Part shown: positions 7,854-16,647 of the stretch, piece after piece
Numbering within the stretch: the stretch's first letter is position 1
Layout: each line of letters opens with the position of its first letter
From: Saccharothrix espanaensis DSM 44229
GTDB lineage: Bacteria; Actinomycetota; Actinomycetes; Mycobacteriales; Pseudonocardiaceae
Length of the DNA stretch: 64,000 bases
Direction: 5' to 3'
NCBI RefSeq assembly: GCF_000328705.1
Contig: NC_019673.1
Span: 6,696,001-6,760,000, forward strand
Notes under the pieces: generated by a model
What the model saw: only the letters and a program-made list of their open reading frames with translations
Database searches by the model: none
Told to the model about the DNA's origin: nothing
Program-made: the position numbers and the translations under genes

Positions 7854-8465
7854 ATGCGGATCGGCGTGCTGGGCACCGGCGGGATGGCCGAGGCCCTGGG
7901 TGGCAAGTGGGCGGCGGCCGGGCACCAGGTGTTCATCGGGGGGCGGGCACCCGCGAAGGCGGTCGCGCTCGCCGAGCGGATCGGCGCGCGGGCGGGGTCC
8001 CTCGCCGAGGCGGTGGCGTTCGGGGACGTGCTGCTGGTCGCGGTGCCGGCGAGCGCGGCCGTGCGGGCGTTGGGCGACGCGGCCGGCAAGGTCGTGGTCG
8101 ACTGCACCAACTCGATCGCGCCGGGGTTCCTGCTCGACGAGCCGGCGCAGGCGGCCCGGCTGGCGGCGGCCTCCGGCGGCGACGTGGTCAAGGCGTTCAA
8201 CCTGTCCCCGGTCTCGGCGTGGCGCGAGCCGGAGCCGGTCTACGGGGGCACGCGGTTGGGCGTGCCGCTGTGCGGGGACTCGCCGGAGGCGCTGGCGGCC
8301 GTGCGCGAACTCGTGCGCGACGCGGGGTGCGTGCCGGTGGACGGTGGCGGGCTCGCGCGGGCGGCGTTGCTGGAGGCCGCGGCCGCGTTCGTGATCGGGG
8401 TGCTGAAGTCCGGCGGGCAGGACGTCCGGGCGATGTTCCCGACCTTGCCGGAGGCGCTAATCTGA
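7854..8465 (+). CDS. NADPH-dependent F420 reductase-like oxidoreductase
   Basis: A 203-residue protein with an N-terminal Rossmann fold (MRIGVLGTGGMAEALGGKW, glycine motif GTGGMA; second strand ending IGGR, which suggests NADP preference). Later blocks such as VVDCTNSIAPGF and VVKAFNLSPVSAW resemble the NPR group, in which F420 or an unknown substrate is reduced by NADPH. Members of this group are often annotated only as NAD(P)-binding proteins, so the true substrate is uncertain. GGAGGGACACGGG precedes the ATG. It may share the divergent promoter region with hxlR. Confidence 0.8.
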   Translation: MRIGVLGTGGMAEALGGKWAAAGHQVFIGGRAPAKAVALAERIGARAGSLAEAVAFGDVLLVAVPASAAVRALGDAAGKVVVDCTNSIAPGFLLDEPAQAARLAAASGGDVVKAFNLSPVSAWREPEPVYGGTRLGVPLCGDSPEALAAVRELVRDAGCVPVDGGGLARAALLEAAAAFVIGVLKSGGQDVRAMFPTLPEALI

Positions 8466-8496
8466 CAGCACTGTTACACCTACCGAGGGGGCGGGG

Positions 8497-9423
8497 ATGT
8501 ACCCGGAGATCGAGCCGTACGAGCGCGGGATGCTCGACGTCGGCGACGGGCACCAGGTGTACTGGGAGGTCTGCGGCAACCCGGACGGCAAGCCGGCCGT
8601 CGTGCTGCACGGCGGCCCCGGGTCGGGGTGCAGCCCCAACCAGCGCCGCTACTTCGACCCGGCGGCATACCGGATCGTGCTGTTCGACCAGCGCGGGTGC
8701 GGGCGCAGCACCCCGCACGCGAGCACGCCCGTCGTGGACCTGTCGACCAACACCACCGACCACCTGATCGCCGACCTGGAACTGCTGCGCACCACGCTCG
8801 GCATCGACCGGTGGCTGGTGTTCGCCGCGTCCTGGGGTTCGGTGCTGGGCCTGGTGTACGCCGTGCGGCACCCCGGCCGGGTCTCGGCGATGGTGCACGC
8901 CGGGGTCGCCACCGGGCAGCACGCCGAGACCGAGCTGCTGGTGAACGGGCTCGGGCCGATGTTCCCCGAGGCGCACGCCCGGTTCCGGGAAGCCGCCGGC
9001 AACCCGGCGGGCAGCCTGACCGCCGCGTACCGGGAGCTGCTCACGGACCCGGATCCGGCCGTGCACCAGGCGGCGGCGGACGCGTGGTGCGCGTGGGAGG
9101 ACGCCCTGGTCCCCCTCTCACCGGACAACTCGCGCTTCGACCCGCCGTGGTATCGGCTGGCGTTCGCCCGACTGGTCGCCCACTACTGGTCCCAGGGCTC
9201 GTTCCTGCCCGACGACTACGTGTACGACAACGGCGACCGCCTGACCGGCATCCCGGGCGTGGTCGTGCAGGGCGAACTCGACCTGTCGAACCTCATCGGC
9301 ACGCCGTGGCTGCTCGCCAAGGCGTGGCCGGAGGCGGAGCTGGTCATGATCCGGGACACGGCGCACGGCGGCAGTGCGAGCATGTCCGCAGCCAGGGTCG
9401 CCGCCACGGACCGGTTCCGGTGA
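8497..9423 (+). CDS. prolyl aminopeptidase-like alpha/beta hydrolase
   Basis: A 308-residue alpha/beta hydrolase of the proline iminopeptidase group (peptidase family S33), which releases N-terminal proline from peptides. VLHGGPGSGCSPNQRRYFDP and RIVLFDQRGCGRSTPHA are the oxyanion-loop and DQRGxGxS signatures. The catalytic triad is visible as Ser in FAASWGSVLGL, Asp in GELDLSN and His in DTAHGG. In the usual family the nucleophile elbow reads GGSWG; here it reads AASWG, so both glycines before the serine are replaced and activity or specificity may be altered. GAGGGGGCGGGG precedes the ATG. It follows the oxidoreductase by 31 bases on the same strand. Confidence 0.85.
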   Translation: MYPEIEPYERGMLDVGDGHQVYWEVCGNPDGKPAVVLHGGPGSGCSPNQRRYFDPAAYRIVLFDQRGCGRSTPHASTPVVDLSTNTTDHLIADLELLRTTLGIDRWLVFAASWGSVLGLVYAVRHPGRVSAMVHAGVATGQHAETELLVNGLGPMFPEAHARFREAAGNPAGSLTAAYRELLTDPDPAVHQAAADAWCAWEDALVPLSPDNSRFDPPWYRLAFARLVAHYWSQGSFLPDDYVYDNGDRLTGIPGVVVQGELDLSNLIGTPWLLAKAWPEAELVMIRDTAHGGSASMSAARVAATDRFR

Positions 9424-9466
9424 CGCGGCAGACCCCCTGGCTCCGGACTGGCGAGGGGGTTTGCCG

Positions 9467-10288
9467 ATGTTCGAGAGGTTCACCGAGCGGGCGCAGTACG
9501 TGACCGTGTTGGCGAAGAAGGAGGCCGAACTCCTGCACCACGGCTACATCGGCACCGAGCACCTGCTCATCGGGCTGCTGCTGGAGCGCTCCGGCAGCGC
9601 CGCGCGGGTGCTGATGTCGCTGGGGCTGTCCCCGCAGCACTGCGTGCGGCACGTGGTGGACATCGTCGGCCGCGGCCGCGAGCAGGTCCGCGGCCACTTA
9701 CCGTTCACGCCGCGCGCGAAACGGGCGATGGACCAGGCCGTGCGGCAGGCGACCGCGTTGGGGCACGGGCGGATCTCGACCGAGCACCTGCTGCTGGGCG
9801 TGCTGGACGAGGACGAGGGCGTGGCCGCCGAGGTGCTGGTGCGCTCGGCGGTCTCGCTGGACGACGCGCGCGAGCGGCTGCTGGCCGTGATGTCCGGCTA
9901 CGAACTGCCCGCACCGCGGATCCCGGCGGCGGTCTACGTGAGCTACCTGCGGCCCGACGACCGGCACGTCGCGGGGCGGATCGCGGACTGGCTGCACCAC
10001 TCGCTCGGCGGCGACCAGGTGGTGCTGGACGCGGAGGAGGCGGTGGAGGGCAGCGACGCGGTGGTGGTCGTGATCAGCCCGCAGTGGGCCCCGCACTGGC
10101 CGATGTCGCAGGAACTGGAGGTCGCGGCGGCGTGGGGGATCCGGATCGTGCCGGTGCTGGTCGACGGGGCGCGGATGCCGGCCGTGCTGCCGGAGGGCCT
10201 GGCCGCGCTGGTGGAGCCGCCCGCGATCGAGATCGGCCACGACACGTTCCGGCAGGACATGACGGCGCTGACCGAGCGGTTGCAGTGA
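9467..10288 (+). CDS. Clp_N double domain fused to a TIR domain
   Basis: A 273-residue fusion. Residues 2-70 and 78-145 are two Clp N-terminal repeats (FERFTERAQYVTVLAKKEAE, GYIGTEHLLIGLLLE; FTPRAKRAMDQAVRQA, GRISTEHLLLGVLDE), as in the substrate- and adaptor-binding part of ClpC, but no AAA+ ATPase follows. Residues 155-270 are TIR-like: VYVSYLRPDDRHVAGRIADW, GSDAVVVVISPQW, and the helix with SQEL (Glu216), where NAD-cleaving TIR enzymes keep their catalytic glutamate. The segment between strand B (QVVLD) and strand C is about 20 residues shorter than usual, so the BB loop seems to be missing. GAGGGGG precedes the ATG. A role in signalling or defence linked to proteolysis is inference. Confidence 0.8.
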   Translation: MFERFTERAQYVTVLAKKEAELLHHGYIGTEHLLIGLLLERSGSAARVLMSLGLSPQHCVRHVVDIVGRGREQVRGHLPFTPRAKRAMDQAVRQATALGHGRISTEHLLLGVLDEDEGVAAEVLVRSAVSLDDARERLLAVMSGYELPAPRIPAAVYVSYLRPDDRHVAGRIADWLHHSLGGDQVVLDAEEAVEGSDAVVVVISPQWAPHWPMSQELEVAAAWGIRIVPVLVDGARMPAVLPEGLAALVEPPAIEIGHDTFRQDMTALTERLQ

Positions 10289-10328
10289 CGCGGGCGGAAC
10301 ACAGCGCCGGAATACGGGCCGGGATACT

Positions 10329-10372
10329 GGTTGGAATGCGCGGCGGGACACGGGTTGAAATGCGCGGCGGGA
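10329..10372. repeat. two 20-base direct repeats
   Basis: GGTTGGAATGCGCGGCGGGA at 10329-10348 and GGTTGAAATGCGCGGCGGGA at 10353-10372 differ at one base and lie 24 bases apart in the gap between two convergent genes. They may be the remnant of a short tandem array. Confidence 0.6.
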
Positions 10373-10373
10373 T

Positions 10374-11066
10374 TCAGCGAGGACAGGTCTTCCCCGGTTC
10401 GGCCTGCCTGCGCACGGTCACCGAGTGGAGCACGCTCACCGACCTCGCCCCGAGAGCGGCCGACGTGTACTTCGCCTGGTCGTGCTGAGCGTTGGCGGCC
10501 TGGAACCCGGCGACCTGGCCGGTCGGGACCGAAAGGACGACCACCGCGAACCCGACGCAGAAATCACGGTTCTGCTCGCCGATCTTGATCGGCGATTCGG
10601 TCACCCAGGAACCGTCCGCGTTACCGATCGCCGAGCGCAGCACGTAGTAGTCCGTCCCGCTCAGGACCCCGACCACCAGGCTCCGGCCCGGCTCCGGATC
10701 CCCGGCTCCCCACACGTCGACCTCCCGCTGGACGTCCTGGCGGTCCACCGGCGAGGTGATCCGCACCGCCGGCCGCGGATCGGGGGCGGGAGTCGTGGTG
10801 ATCGTCGCCGCGGTCGGGTCGGGGTCGTCGCTCGTCCTCGGGGTCGGCCCGACCACGACGACCGGGTTGGCGTCCGGCAGCAGCCCGACCTTGTCCAGCA
10901 CGGTGAGCGCGGCAGCCGCCAAGCCCACCACCGACAGCACCGCGCCCACCGCCTTGCTCGATCGCGTCCACCGAGACCGCGTTCCGGCCGCACCGGACCC
11001 CGCCGAGCCCGCCTCCGACGACACCCCACCGGGTGCCGACAGTTCCGTTTCCACCTTCGTCGCCAC
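10374..11066 (-). CDS. membrane-anchored protein of unknown function
   Basis: A 230-residue protein. Residues 1-35 are Ala/Ser/Gly-rich and cytoplasmic, one transmembrane helix follows (AVGAVLSVVGLAAAALTVLDKVGLL), then a Thr/Pro-rich linker (about residues 70-100) and an exported domain of about 125 residues (AVRITSPVDRQDVQREVDVWG onward). The exported part looks beta-rich and may be Ig-like, with two cysteines (RDFCVGF, GKTCPR). No catalytic motif is seen and I do not recognise a named family. The start is a GTG at 11066 with a weak ribosome site (AGGTTC). It converges on the Clp_N-TIR gene. Confidence 0.65.
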   Translation of the reverse strand: MATKVETELSAPGGVSSEAGSAGSGAAGTRSRWTRSSKAVGAVLSVVGLAAAALTVLDKVGLLPDANPVVVVGPTPRTSDDPDPTAATITTTPAPDPRPAVRITSPVDRQDVQREVDVWGAGDPEPGRSLVVGVLSGTDYYVLRSAIGNADGSWVTESPIKIGEQNRDFCVGFAVVVLSVPTGQVAGFQAANAQHDQAKYTSAALGARSVSVLHSVTVRRQAEPGKTCPR

Positions 11067-11206
11067 TCGGCGAACCTATCGCCCGAAAGGCTGACCAGAC
11101 AATGACACAACAGATCGAACAAACATTCTCGACGTTCTGGCGGAATTCAACGCCTCAAGGGTTTCGAGTCCGGCTGTCCACGCAGCACAGGTCCCCGCGA
11201 TCGCCA

Positions 11207-11250
11207 CCGCCGGGCGGAATTCCGCAATTCGACGGAAACCCGCCCGGCGG
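11207..11250 (-). terminator. hairpin downstream of glyA
   Basis: CCGCCGGGCGG (11207-11217) and CCGCCCGGCGG (11240-11250) are perfect 11-base arms around a 22-base loop, starting 6 bases past the glyA stop. There is no U-tract, as is common in high-GC actinomycetes. Confidence 0.55.
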
Positions 11251-11255
11251 GGTGA

Positions 11256-12512
<1,257 letters not shown>

Positions 12513-12530
12513 GACAGCCTCCAACGCGCC

Positions 12531-12608
12531 GTGGCACCCAGGCGCGCGGTGCAAGCCGGCTCGTCGCTCCCCGGTGGTCGATCCCACCCTCGTCACGCCA
12601 GTCGCGTA
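12531..12608 (-). promoter_or_regulatory. ZTP (pfl-type) riboswitch upstream of glyA
   Basis: Read on the minus strand, the leader contains GACTGGCG (complement of 12596-12603), then GGTGGGA, CCACCGGGGAGCGA (12564-12577), GCCGGC and GCGCCTGGGTGCC (12533-12545). These are the invariant blocks of the pfl/ZTP aptamer in the right order and spacing, with GGTGG pairing to CCACC and the CGCC block making the pseudoknot with GGCG. The aptamer binds ZTP or ZMP and turns on one-carbon genes when 10-formyl-THF is low. The aptamer end is followed by GGCGCG next to the ribosome site, which can pair with CGCGCC in the aptamer tail, so control of translation start is plausible. Confidence 0.88.
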
Positions 12609-12615
12609 CACCTTC

Positions 12616-12621
12616 ACCCTA
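12616..12621 (-). promoter_or_regulatory. possible -10 box for glyA
   Basis: On the minus strand TAGGGT lies about 8 bases upstream of the first conserved base of the riboswitch, which would put the transcript start at the aptamer's 5' end. No good -35 box is seen, so this is a weak call. Confidence 0.3.
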
Positions 12622-12741
12622 ACCGGGCGATTCGAGACGCGGTGTTGCCGGGCCGGCCGACCACCTCCGATACTGCGTGGGAAAAGCACCAACCCCTCAG
12701 GCATCACGTCAGCCGTTTCCCCTGCCCCGAAAGGAGCTGAC

Positions 12742-13560
12742 GTGCTCGACCGTCGAACCTTCGTCCTCGGCACCGCCCTGGCCGCCACAGCTACTGCGAT
12801 CACCGGCACAGCAGCCCACGCGTCACCCCGCCTCGACAAGACCGCCGGCGCGGCCACGGCCGCCGGCAGCCCGGTCACCCTGGCCCGCCTGGACGGCCGC
12901 TGGGTGCTCGCCGACGAGACCGGCTCGGTGCGGATCACCACCGGCCTGGACAACGCCGACGTGGTGGACCTCGCCGACGACGGCACGGGCCTGATCGCGG
13001 CGGGCTCGCTCGCGGGCGACCCGGTGGCCGCGCTGTGGACCTCGCCGGACGGCGTGGCCTGGCGCGAGGTCCGCCGCCTGCACGGCACCCGCTCCGAGTT
13101 CACCGCCGCGGCCGGCGCGCTCGCGCTGGGCTCGGTGCTGCGCGGTGAACGCGCCTCGCTGGTCCGCGTCGCCGCCCGGCGCACCGCCACCGGCTGGACC
13201 ACGGTCCCGGTGCGTGGCCTGGAGCTCACCGACGGCCTGTCCGCCTCGGCGCTGGCGGCCACGCCGGACGGCTGGGTGTGCGCGGCCGTCGGCACCTCCG
13301 GCACCCGGCTGCACGCCTCGCGCGACGGCGTGACGTGGACGGAACTGCCCGCGCTGCCAGGCGTCGCGGTGCGCGGCCTGACCGCCGACGCGCGGACGAT
13401 CCGCTGGCACGGCAACGAGATCGCCGGTTCCACCCCGCTGACCGGCGTGCTCGGCGGCCCCGGCGGGCCGGCCGCGGTGCCCGCCGACGCGAAGGCCCTG
13501 GGCGCGACCGGGGGCCGGTTCGCCTGGCTGTCCGCCGGACGCCTGCTGACCACGAGCTGA
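12742..13560 (+). CDS. Tat-exported protein, BNR/propeller-like
   Basis: A 272-residue protein starting with a twin-arginine signal (DRRTFVLGTALAATATAITG, cleavage likely after AHA near residue 27). The mature part has repeated phrases of the kind SPDGVAWREVRRL and SRDGVTWTELPALP, which resemble the BNR/Asp-box blades of sialidase-like propellers, although the blade count (about four) is low for a full propeller. No catalytic residues are identifiable. The GTG at 12742 follows AAGGAGCTGAC. The next gene starts 15 bases downstream, so the two are probably co-transcribed and may both act at the cell wall. Confidence 0.75.
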   Translation: MLDRRTFVLGTALAATATAITGTAAHASPRLDKTAGAATAAGSPVTLARLDGRWVLADETGSVRITTGLDNADVVDLADDGTGLIAAGSLAGDPVAALWTSPDGVAWREVRRLHGTRSEFTAAAGALALGSVLRGERASLVRVAARRTATGWTTVPVRGLELTDGLSASALAATPDGWVCAAVGTSGTRLHASRDGVTWTELPALPGVAVRGLTADARTIRWHGNEIAGSTPLTGVLGGPGGPAAVPADAKALGATGGRFAWLSAGRLLTTS

Positions 13561-13575
13561 CCTCCCGGAGCGACG

Positions 13576-14235
13576 ATGATCACCTTCAGCCAGATCGACG
13601 GCACACCGGTCTACTACTGGCGCTCCACGCGCGGCGACACCACGCCTCGCAACTGGCAGGCCACCCAGGCGTTCTACGACACCCTGGTGCTGTGGATCCG
13701 CGACCTGCGGTCCCTCAGCGCCGCGCACGGCTCGATCAGCTACCTGGTGTCGGCCGGGTTCTACGTCAACAAGCCCGGCCAGCACGGCGAGGGCACCGCG
13801 ATGGACCTGGACCACGTCCGCTGGTCCGGCGGCGCGGTCTCCTCGCCGCTGGACCACGACCACGCGTCGGGCACCCTGGCGACCAGGCGGCGCTACCTGG
13901 CCGTCGACGCGGTGTGCCGCCGGCGGTTCCGGTACGTGCTGGACGGCTGGTACAACGCCGACCACGCCGACCACCTCCACTCCGACTTCGGCGGGCTCCC
14001 GGTGCGGTGCCTGAAGAGTTCGGAGGCCGACACGAAGTTCGTGCAGTCGCTGTGCAACGACTTCCTGAACTCCGGCCTGACCGTGGACGGCATCTGGGGC
14101 ACGAACACGCAGAACGCGTTCACCACCGCCAAATCCCGCCTGGGCATCACCGGCGACCCGCACACCACCACCTCGGTGTGGCAGTCGTTCCTCTCGGCCG
14201 CGGCCCGGAAGGGCTTCGCGAACCAGGCGTTCTAG
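13576..14235 (+). CDS. extensin-like (LAS-type) peptidase homologue
   Basis: A 219-residue protein. The central part has the metal-site pattern of the extensin-like/M15-type LAS metallopeptidases: GQHGEGTAMDLDHVRW supplies His and Asp, and NADHADHLHSDFGG supplies the second His cluster. The last third (SSEADTKFVQSLCNDFLNSGLTVDGIWG) resembles a peptidoglycan-binding domain of the GxWGxxT type. These enzymes cut peptide cross-links of the wall. There is no signal peptide, so export is unexplained, though the upstream gene encodes a Tat substrate. The ATG lies 15 bases after the upstream stop and follows CGGAGCG. Confidence 0.75.
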   Translation: MITFSQIDGTPVYYWRSTRGDTTPRNWQATQAFYDTLVLWIRDLRSLSAAHGSISYLVSAGFYVNKPGQHGEGTAMDLDHVRWSGGAVSSPLDHDHASGTLATRRRYLAVDAVCRRRFRYVLDGWYNADHADHLHSDFGGLPVRCLKSSEADTKFVQSLCNDFLNSGLTVDGIWGTNTQNAFTTAKSRLGITGDPHTTTSVWQSFLSAAARKGFANQAF

Positions 14236-14590
14236 CCGGCACGGGCGGTCGCGCCGAACACGCGACCGCCCGACCGTTGCCGGCCGCAGGTGCCACCACT
14301 GCGGTCCCAGATCCGTTCCCCCGGCCCCGACCCGACGCCTCGGTGTTCGAACGCGCACTCCCGCGAGTCGGTCGTTGAGTACATGCCGGTGAAGGCCGGG
14401 TCTGTCGTAGTCGCCGCCGCCGCGCTGCGCCGGGACGCGGTCGACCACCTCGGTCGGTGGGTCACACGGCGGGCATCGGACGAGTGCCGCCCGAACGGAT
14501 GAACCAGTGGGCCGGCGCGTATTCGCCGGTCCGCTCCGGTGACCTTTCGGTCGAGCGGGTCGACTCCGGTGAACGGGGGCTGGGAATCGG
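14236..14590. other. non-coding gap with terminator
   Basis: This 355-base stretch holds one strong hairpin (14242-14272) just after the extensin-like gene. The rest shows no coding bias, no start with a ribosome site and no second hairpin that I can support; it should contain the promoter of the gene at 14591. Confidence 0.5.
14242..14272 (+). terminator. strong hairpin terminator
   Basis: CGGGCGGTCGCG (14242-14253) and CGCGACCGCCCG (14261-14272) form a perfect 12-base stem with a 7-base loop, 7 bases after the stop of the extensin-like gene. Confidence 0.75.
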
Positions 14591-14986
14591 ATGGATTTGC
14601 TGACCGCTATCACGTTGGGTGCGGCAGGCGGGGCCCTGGTCGAGGCGATCACGATCTTCGCCCAGGTCGAAGCGTGGCAGGAAGCCCGTCGGCGGAAGCG
14701 GTCCCGGGGCAGGGGGAAGCTGCCCACCTTCGCGACGTTCGTGGACCTGCCGGCCAGGCTGGCGGCGGGGATCACCAGGCTCGTCCTCGGCGGCGTGGCG
14801 GGAGCGGTCTTCCACGACCAGCTCGCCGGCATCGCCGCCGCCATCGCGGTCGGCGCGTCCGCGCCGGCCGTCCTGCACCAGCTCGCGGCGTTCCAGTCCG
14901 CGCGGCAGGCGGTCGAGCAGACCGCCGAACCCGGCGCGCGGACCCCGGTCGGCGAGCCGCTGGACCACCCGGAGGCGAGCCGGTGA
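14591..14986 (+). CDS. small membrane protein, unknown
   Basis: A 131-residue protein with three hydrophobic stretches: LLTAITLGAAGGALVEAITIFA at the start, LAAGITRLVLGGVAGAVFH in the middle and LAGIAAAIAVGASAPAVLHQLA after it, separated by a basic loop (EARRRKRSRGRGKLP). I do not recognise the family. Its TGA overlaps the GTG of the next gene (GTGA), so the two are translationally coupled and probably function together. The ATG at 14591 is preceded by GGGGGCTGGGAATCGG. Confidence 0.65.
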   Translation: MDLLTAITLGAAGGALVEAITIFAQVEAWQEARRRKRSRGRGKLPTFATFVDLPARLAAGITRLVLGGVAGAVFHDQLAGIAAAIAVGASAPAVLHQLAAFQSARQAVEQTAEPGARTPVGEPLDHPEASR

Positions 14987-16017
14987 CCACTCGCCGCACG
15001 TTCGCGGCCCGTTACTGGGCCGCGCTCACCGACTCCCACCCACCGCACCAGGCACCGCACCAGGCACCGCAGCACTCAGCGCACAACCCACCGCACCACT
15101 CAGCGCACAACCCACCGCACCACTCAGCGCACCAACCACCGCGCCAGGCACCGGCCGGTGCCGGCGTGCTCGGGCGCTACCTGGCAGCCCTGGCCGGCCG
15201 GGTCGGCGGCGGCCCGGCGGCCGGGACCGCCGGGCCGGTCAGGAGGCGGTGCGCGGCGCTCGCACTGGCCGCCGCCACGGCGGTGGGCGCGCACACCTCG
15301 CCCGCCGTCCCGTTGGGCGCACCGCCCGCCCAGCACCACGACCAGCGGCCCGCGCGGGTCGTGGTGCTGGTGGACGCCTCGGACGGGGTGCCGCCGGCGG
15401 TGCTGGCGCGAGAACGGGGCGCGGCCCGGCTGATCTCCCGGCTCGGGCGGGCGACCGGCACCGCGCCGGACGTCCTGGCCTACGGGCGGTCGGCCGGGAC
15501 CCGGGCCGACGGGCTGCTCCGCGCGACCGGCGTGCTGGACCGGCACGACGGGCCTCGGGTGATCTTCCTGTTCGCCGGCGTCCGGACCCGGCCGGGCACG
15601 GCGGACCTCAGCCGCGCGCTGGCCCGTGCGCGGGCCGCCGGGGTCGCCGTCTGGCCGGTCGGGTTCGGTGACGTGGACCGCGATGAGCTGGCGCGGTACG
15701 CCGAAAAGGGTCACCAGGGGCGGTGTCGTGCCGCGCCGAGCGCTTCGGTGGTGGCCGACGCGCGGGACGCGACCGTCGTAGACGTGTTCGCGCAAGCGGG
15801 GTGCCTGGGTCATGCGCGCGCACCGGTCGACGGCGGCCGGGCGTGGATCAGGGTGCCGCCGGGAGCGGAGGTCGTGGTCGTGGCGATCCCCGGCCGGGCC
15901 GGGGTCGAGCTGCACCGCGAACACCGTCCGCCGCCGGGGTACCGGGCCGTCCACCTGGGTCCGTCGGCGGACCCGGACCGATCGGAGATGACCGTCCTGT
16001 GGACGTTCCCAGGGTGA
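14983..16017 (+). CDS. VWA-like membrane protein with His/Pro repeat linker
   Basis: A 344-residue protein. Residues 18-56 are a low-complexity His/Pro/Ala/Gln tract encoded by a minisatellite. One transmembrane segment follows (CAALALAAATAVGAHTSPAVPL). From about residue 120 there is a von Willebrand A-like fold: RVVVLVDASDG stands where the MIDAS DxSxS motif should be, RVIFLFAGVRTRPGTADLSRALARARAAGVAVWPVGFGD fits the later strands. The MIDAS is only partly kept (D-A-S-D), so metal binding is uncertain. The GTG start overlaps the stop of the preceding small membrane protein. A cell-surface binding or stress role is inference. Confidence 0.65.
   Translation: MTTRRTFAARYWAALTDSHPPHQAPHQAPQHSAHNPPHHSAHNPPHHSAHQPPRQAPAGAGVLGRYLAALAGRVGGGPAAGTAGPVRRRCAALALAAATAVGAHTSPAVPLGAPPAQHHDQRPARVVVLVDASDGVPPAVLARERGAARLISRLGRATGTAPDVLAYGRSAGTRADGLLRATGVLDRHDGPRVIFLFAGVRTRPGTADLSRALARARAAGVAVWPVGFGDVDRDELARYAEKGHQGRCRAAPSASVVADARDATVVDVFAQAGCLGHARAPVDGGRAWIRVPPGAEVVVVAIPGRAGVELHREHRPPPGYRAVHLGPSADPDRSEMTVLWTFPG
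15046..15144 (+). repeat. in-frame minisatellite in the VWA-like gene
   Basis: A 12-base unit (CACCAGGCACCG) is followed by three tandem 24-base units at 15073, 15097 and 15121, the first two identical and the third diverged at its end. Both lengths are multiples of three, so copy-number change alters only the length of the His/Pro linker. Confidence 0.85.
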
Positions 16018-16077
16018 AGCGGTGTCCGGGCGTGGCGACGGTGGGCGTCCTGGGGGGCGTGGCCGGGTTCGGGGCGG

Positions 16078-16545
16078 TCAGTCCACCAGGGCTTTCGCGT
16101 AGTTGCCCAGCGAGCGCTGGTAGCGGGGCAGGGTCGGGGCCAGCGCCGTCAGGGCCACCGACACGGCCTCGCGCTCGCGGCCCACGTCCGCCAGCGCCAA
16201 CGCCAGGAACGCGCGCACCGCGCCGTCGAGGTGGTCGGAGCCGGCGTCCTGCTCGGTGGCCAGCAGTTCCACGGCGATCTCCGGCTGTCCCAGGTTGCGC
16301 AGCGAACTGGCCATCTGGATCACCGCGCGCCGCCGGCGCTCTCCGGGCAGCCCCAGGTCCAACGCCTCCCGGTAGAGCGGGACGGCTCGGTCCGGGTGCC
16401 CCGTCGAGTCGAAGGCGGCCGCCCGCTCGAACGCGGCCACCGCTTCCGGCGCGTCGCGCACGGCGTCGTCCACCGCGACCCGGAAGTCCTCTTCGGACAG
16501 TTCGTCCTGCCGCTCCCACACCTCGGTGATCCGCTGCTCCCACAT
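16078..16545 (-). CDS. tetratricopeptide-repeat protein
   Basis: A 155-residue soluble protein with TPR motifs: AFERAAAFDSTGHPDRAVPLYREALDLGL, QMASSLRNLGQPEIAVELLATE and FLALALADVGREREAVSVALTALAP. This matches the small actinobacterial tetratricopeptide proteins of unknown partner, sometimes annotated as TPR_5. It probably binds another protein; there is no signal peptide. The ATG at 16545 is chosen because the family begins with MWEQR-like sequence and the upstream in-frame extension is arginine-rich and has no ribosome site. The nearby sequence GGGGCC is a poor Shine-Dalgarno. Confidence 0.75.
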   Translation of the reverse strand: MWEQRITEVWERQDELSEEDFRVAVDDAVRDAPEAVAAFERAAAFDSTGHPDRAVPLYREALDLGLPGERRRRAVIQMASSLRNLGQPEIAVELLATEQDAGSDHLDGAVRAFLALALADVGREREAVSVALTALAPTLPRYQRSLGNYAKALVD

Positions 16546-16647
16546 GGCCCCAGCAAAGCACAACGGCCCGAGGTCACGCCGGCGGACCGTCCGAACCGGG
16601 CGCTCCGCCGCCGGCCCGACCAAGGCGGCGACACGGGGGCGTGGCGG

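Noticed and set aside
12513-13604. N-terminal extension of glyA to a 782-residue protein
   Set aside because: The extension is Ala/Arg/Ser-rich, covers the riboswitch and runs antisense to the Tat-signal gene. The GTG at 12512 with its ribosome site gives a normal-length enzyme.
14236-14590. Short frames of about 70 codons in the gap after the extensin-like gene
   Set aside because: No ribosome site, no coding bias and they overlap the terminator hairpin or each other.
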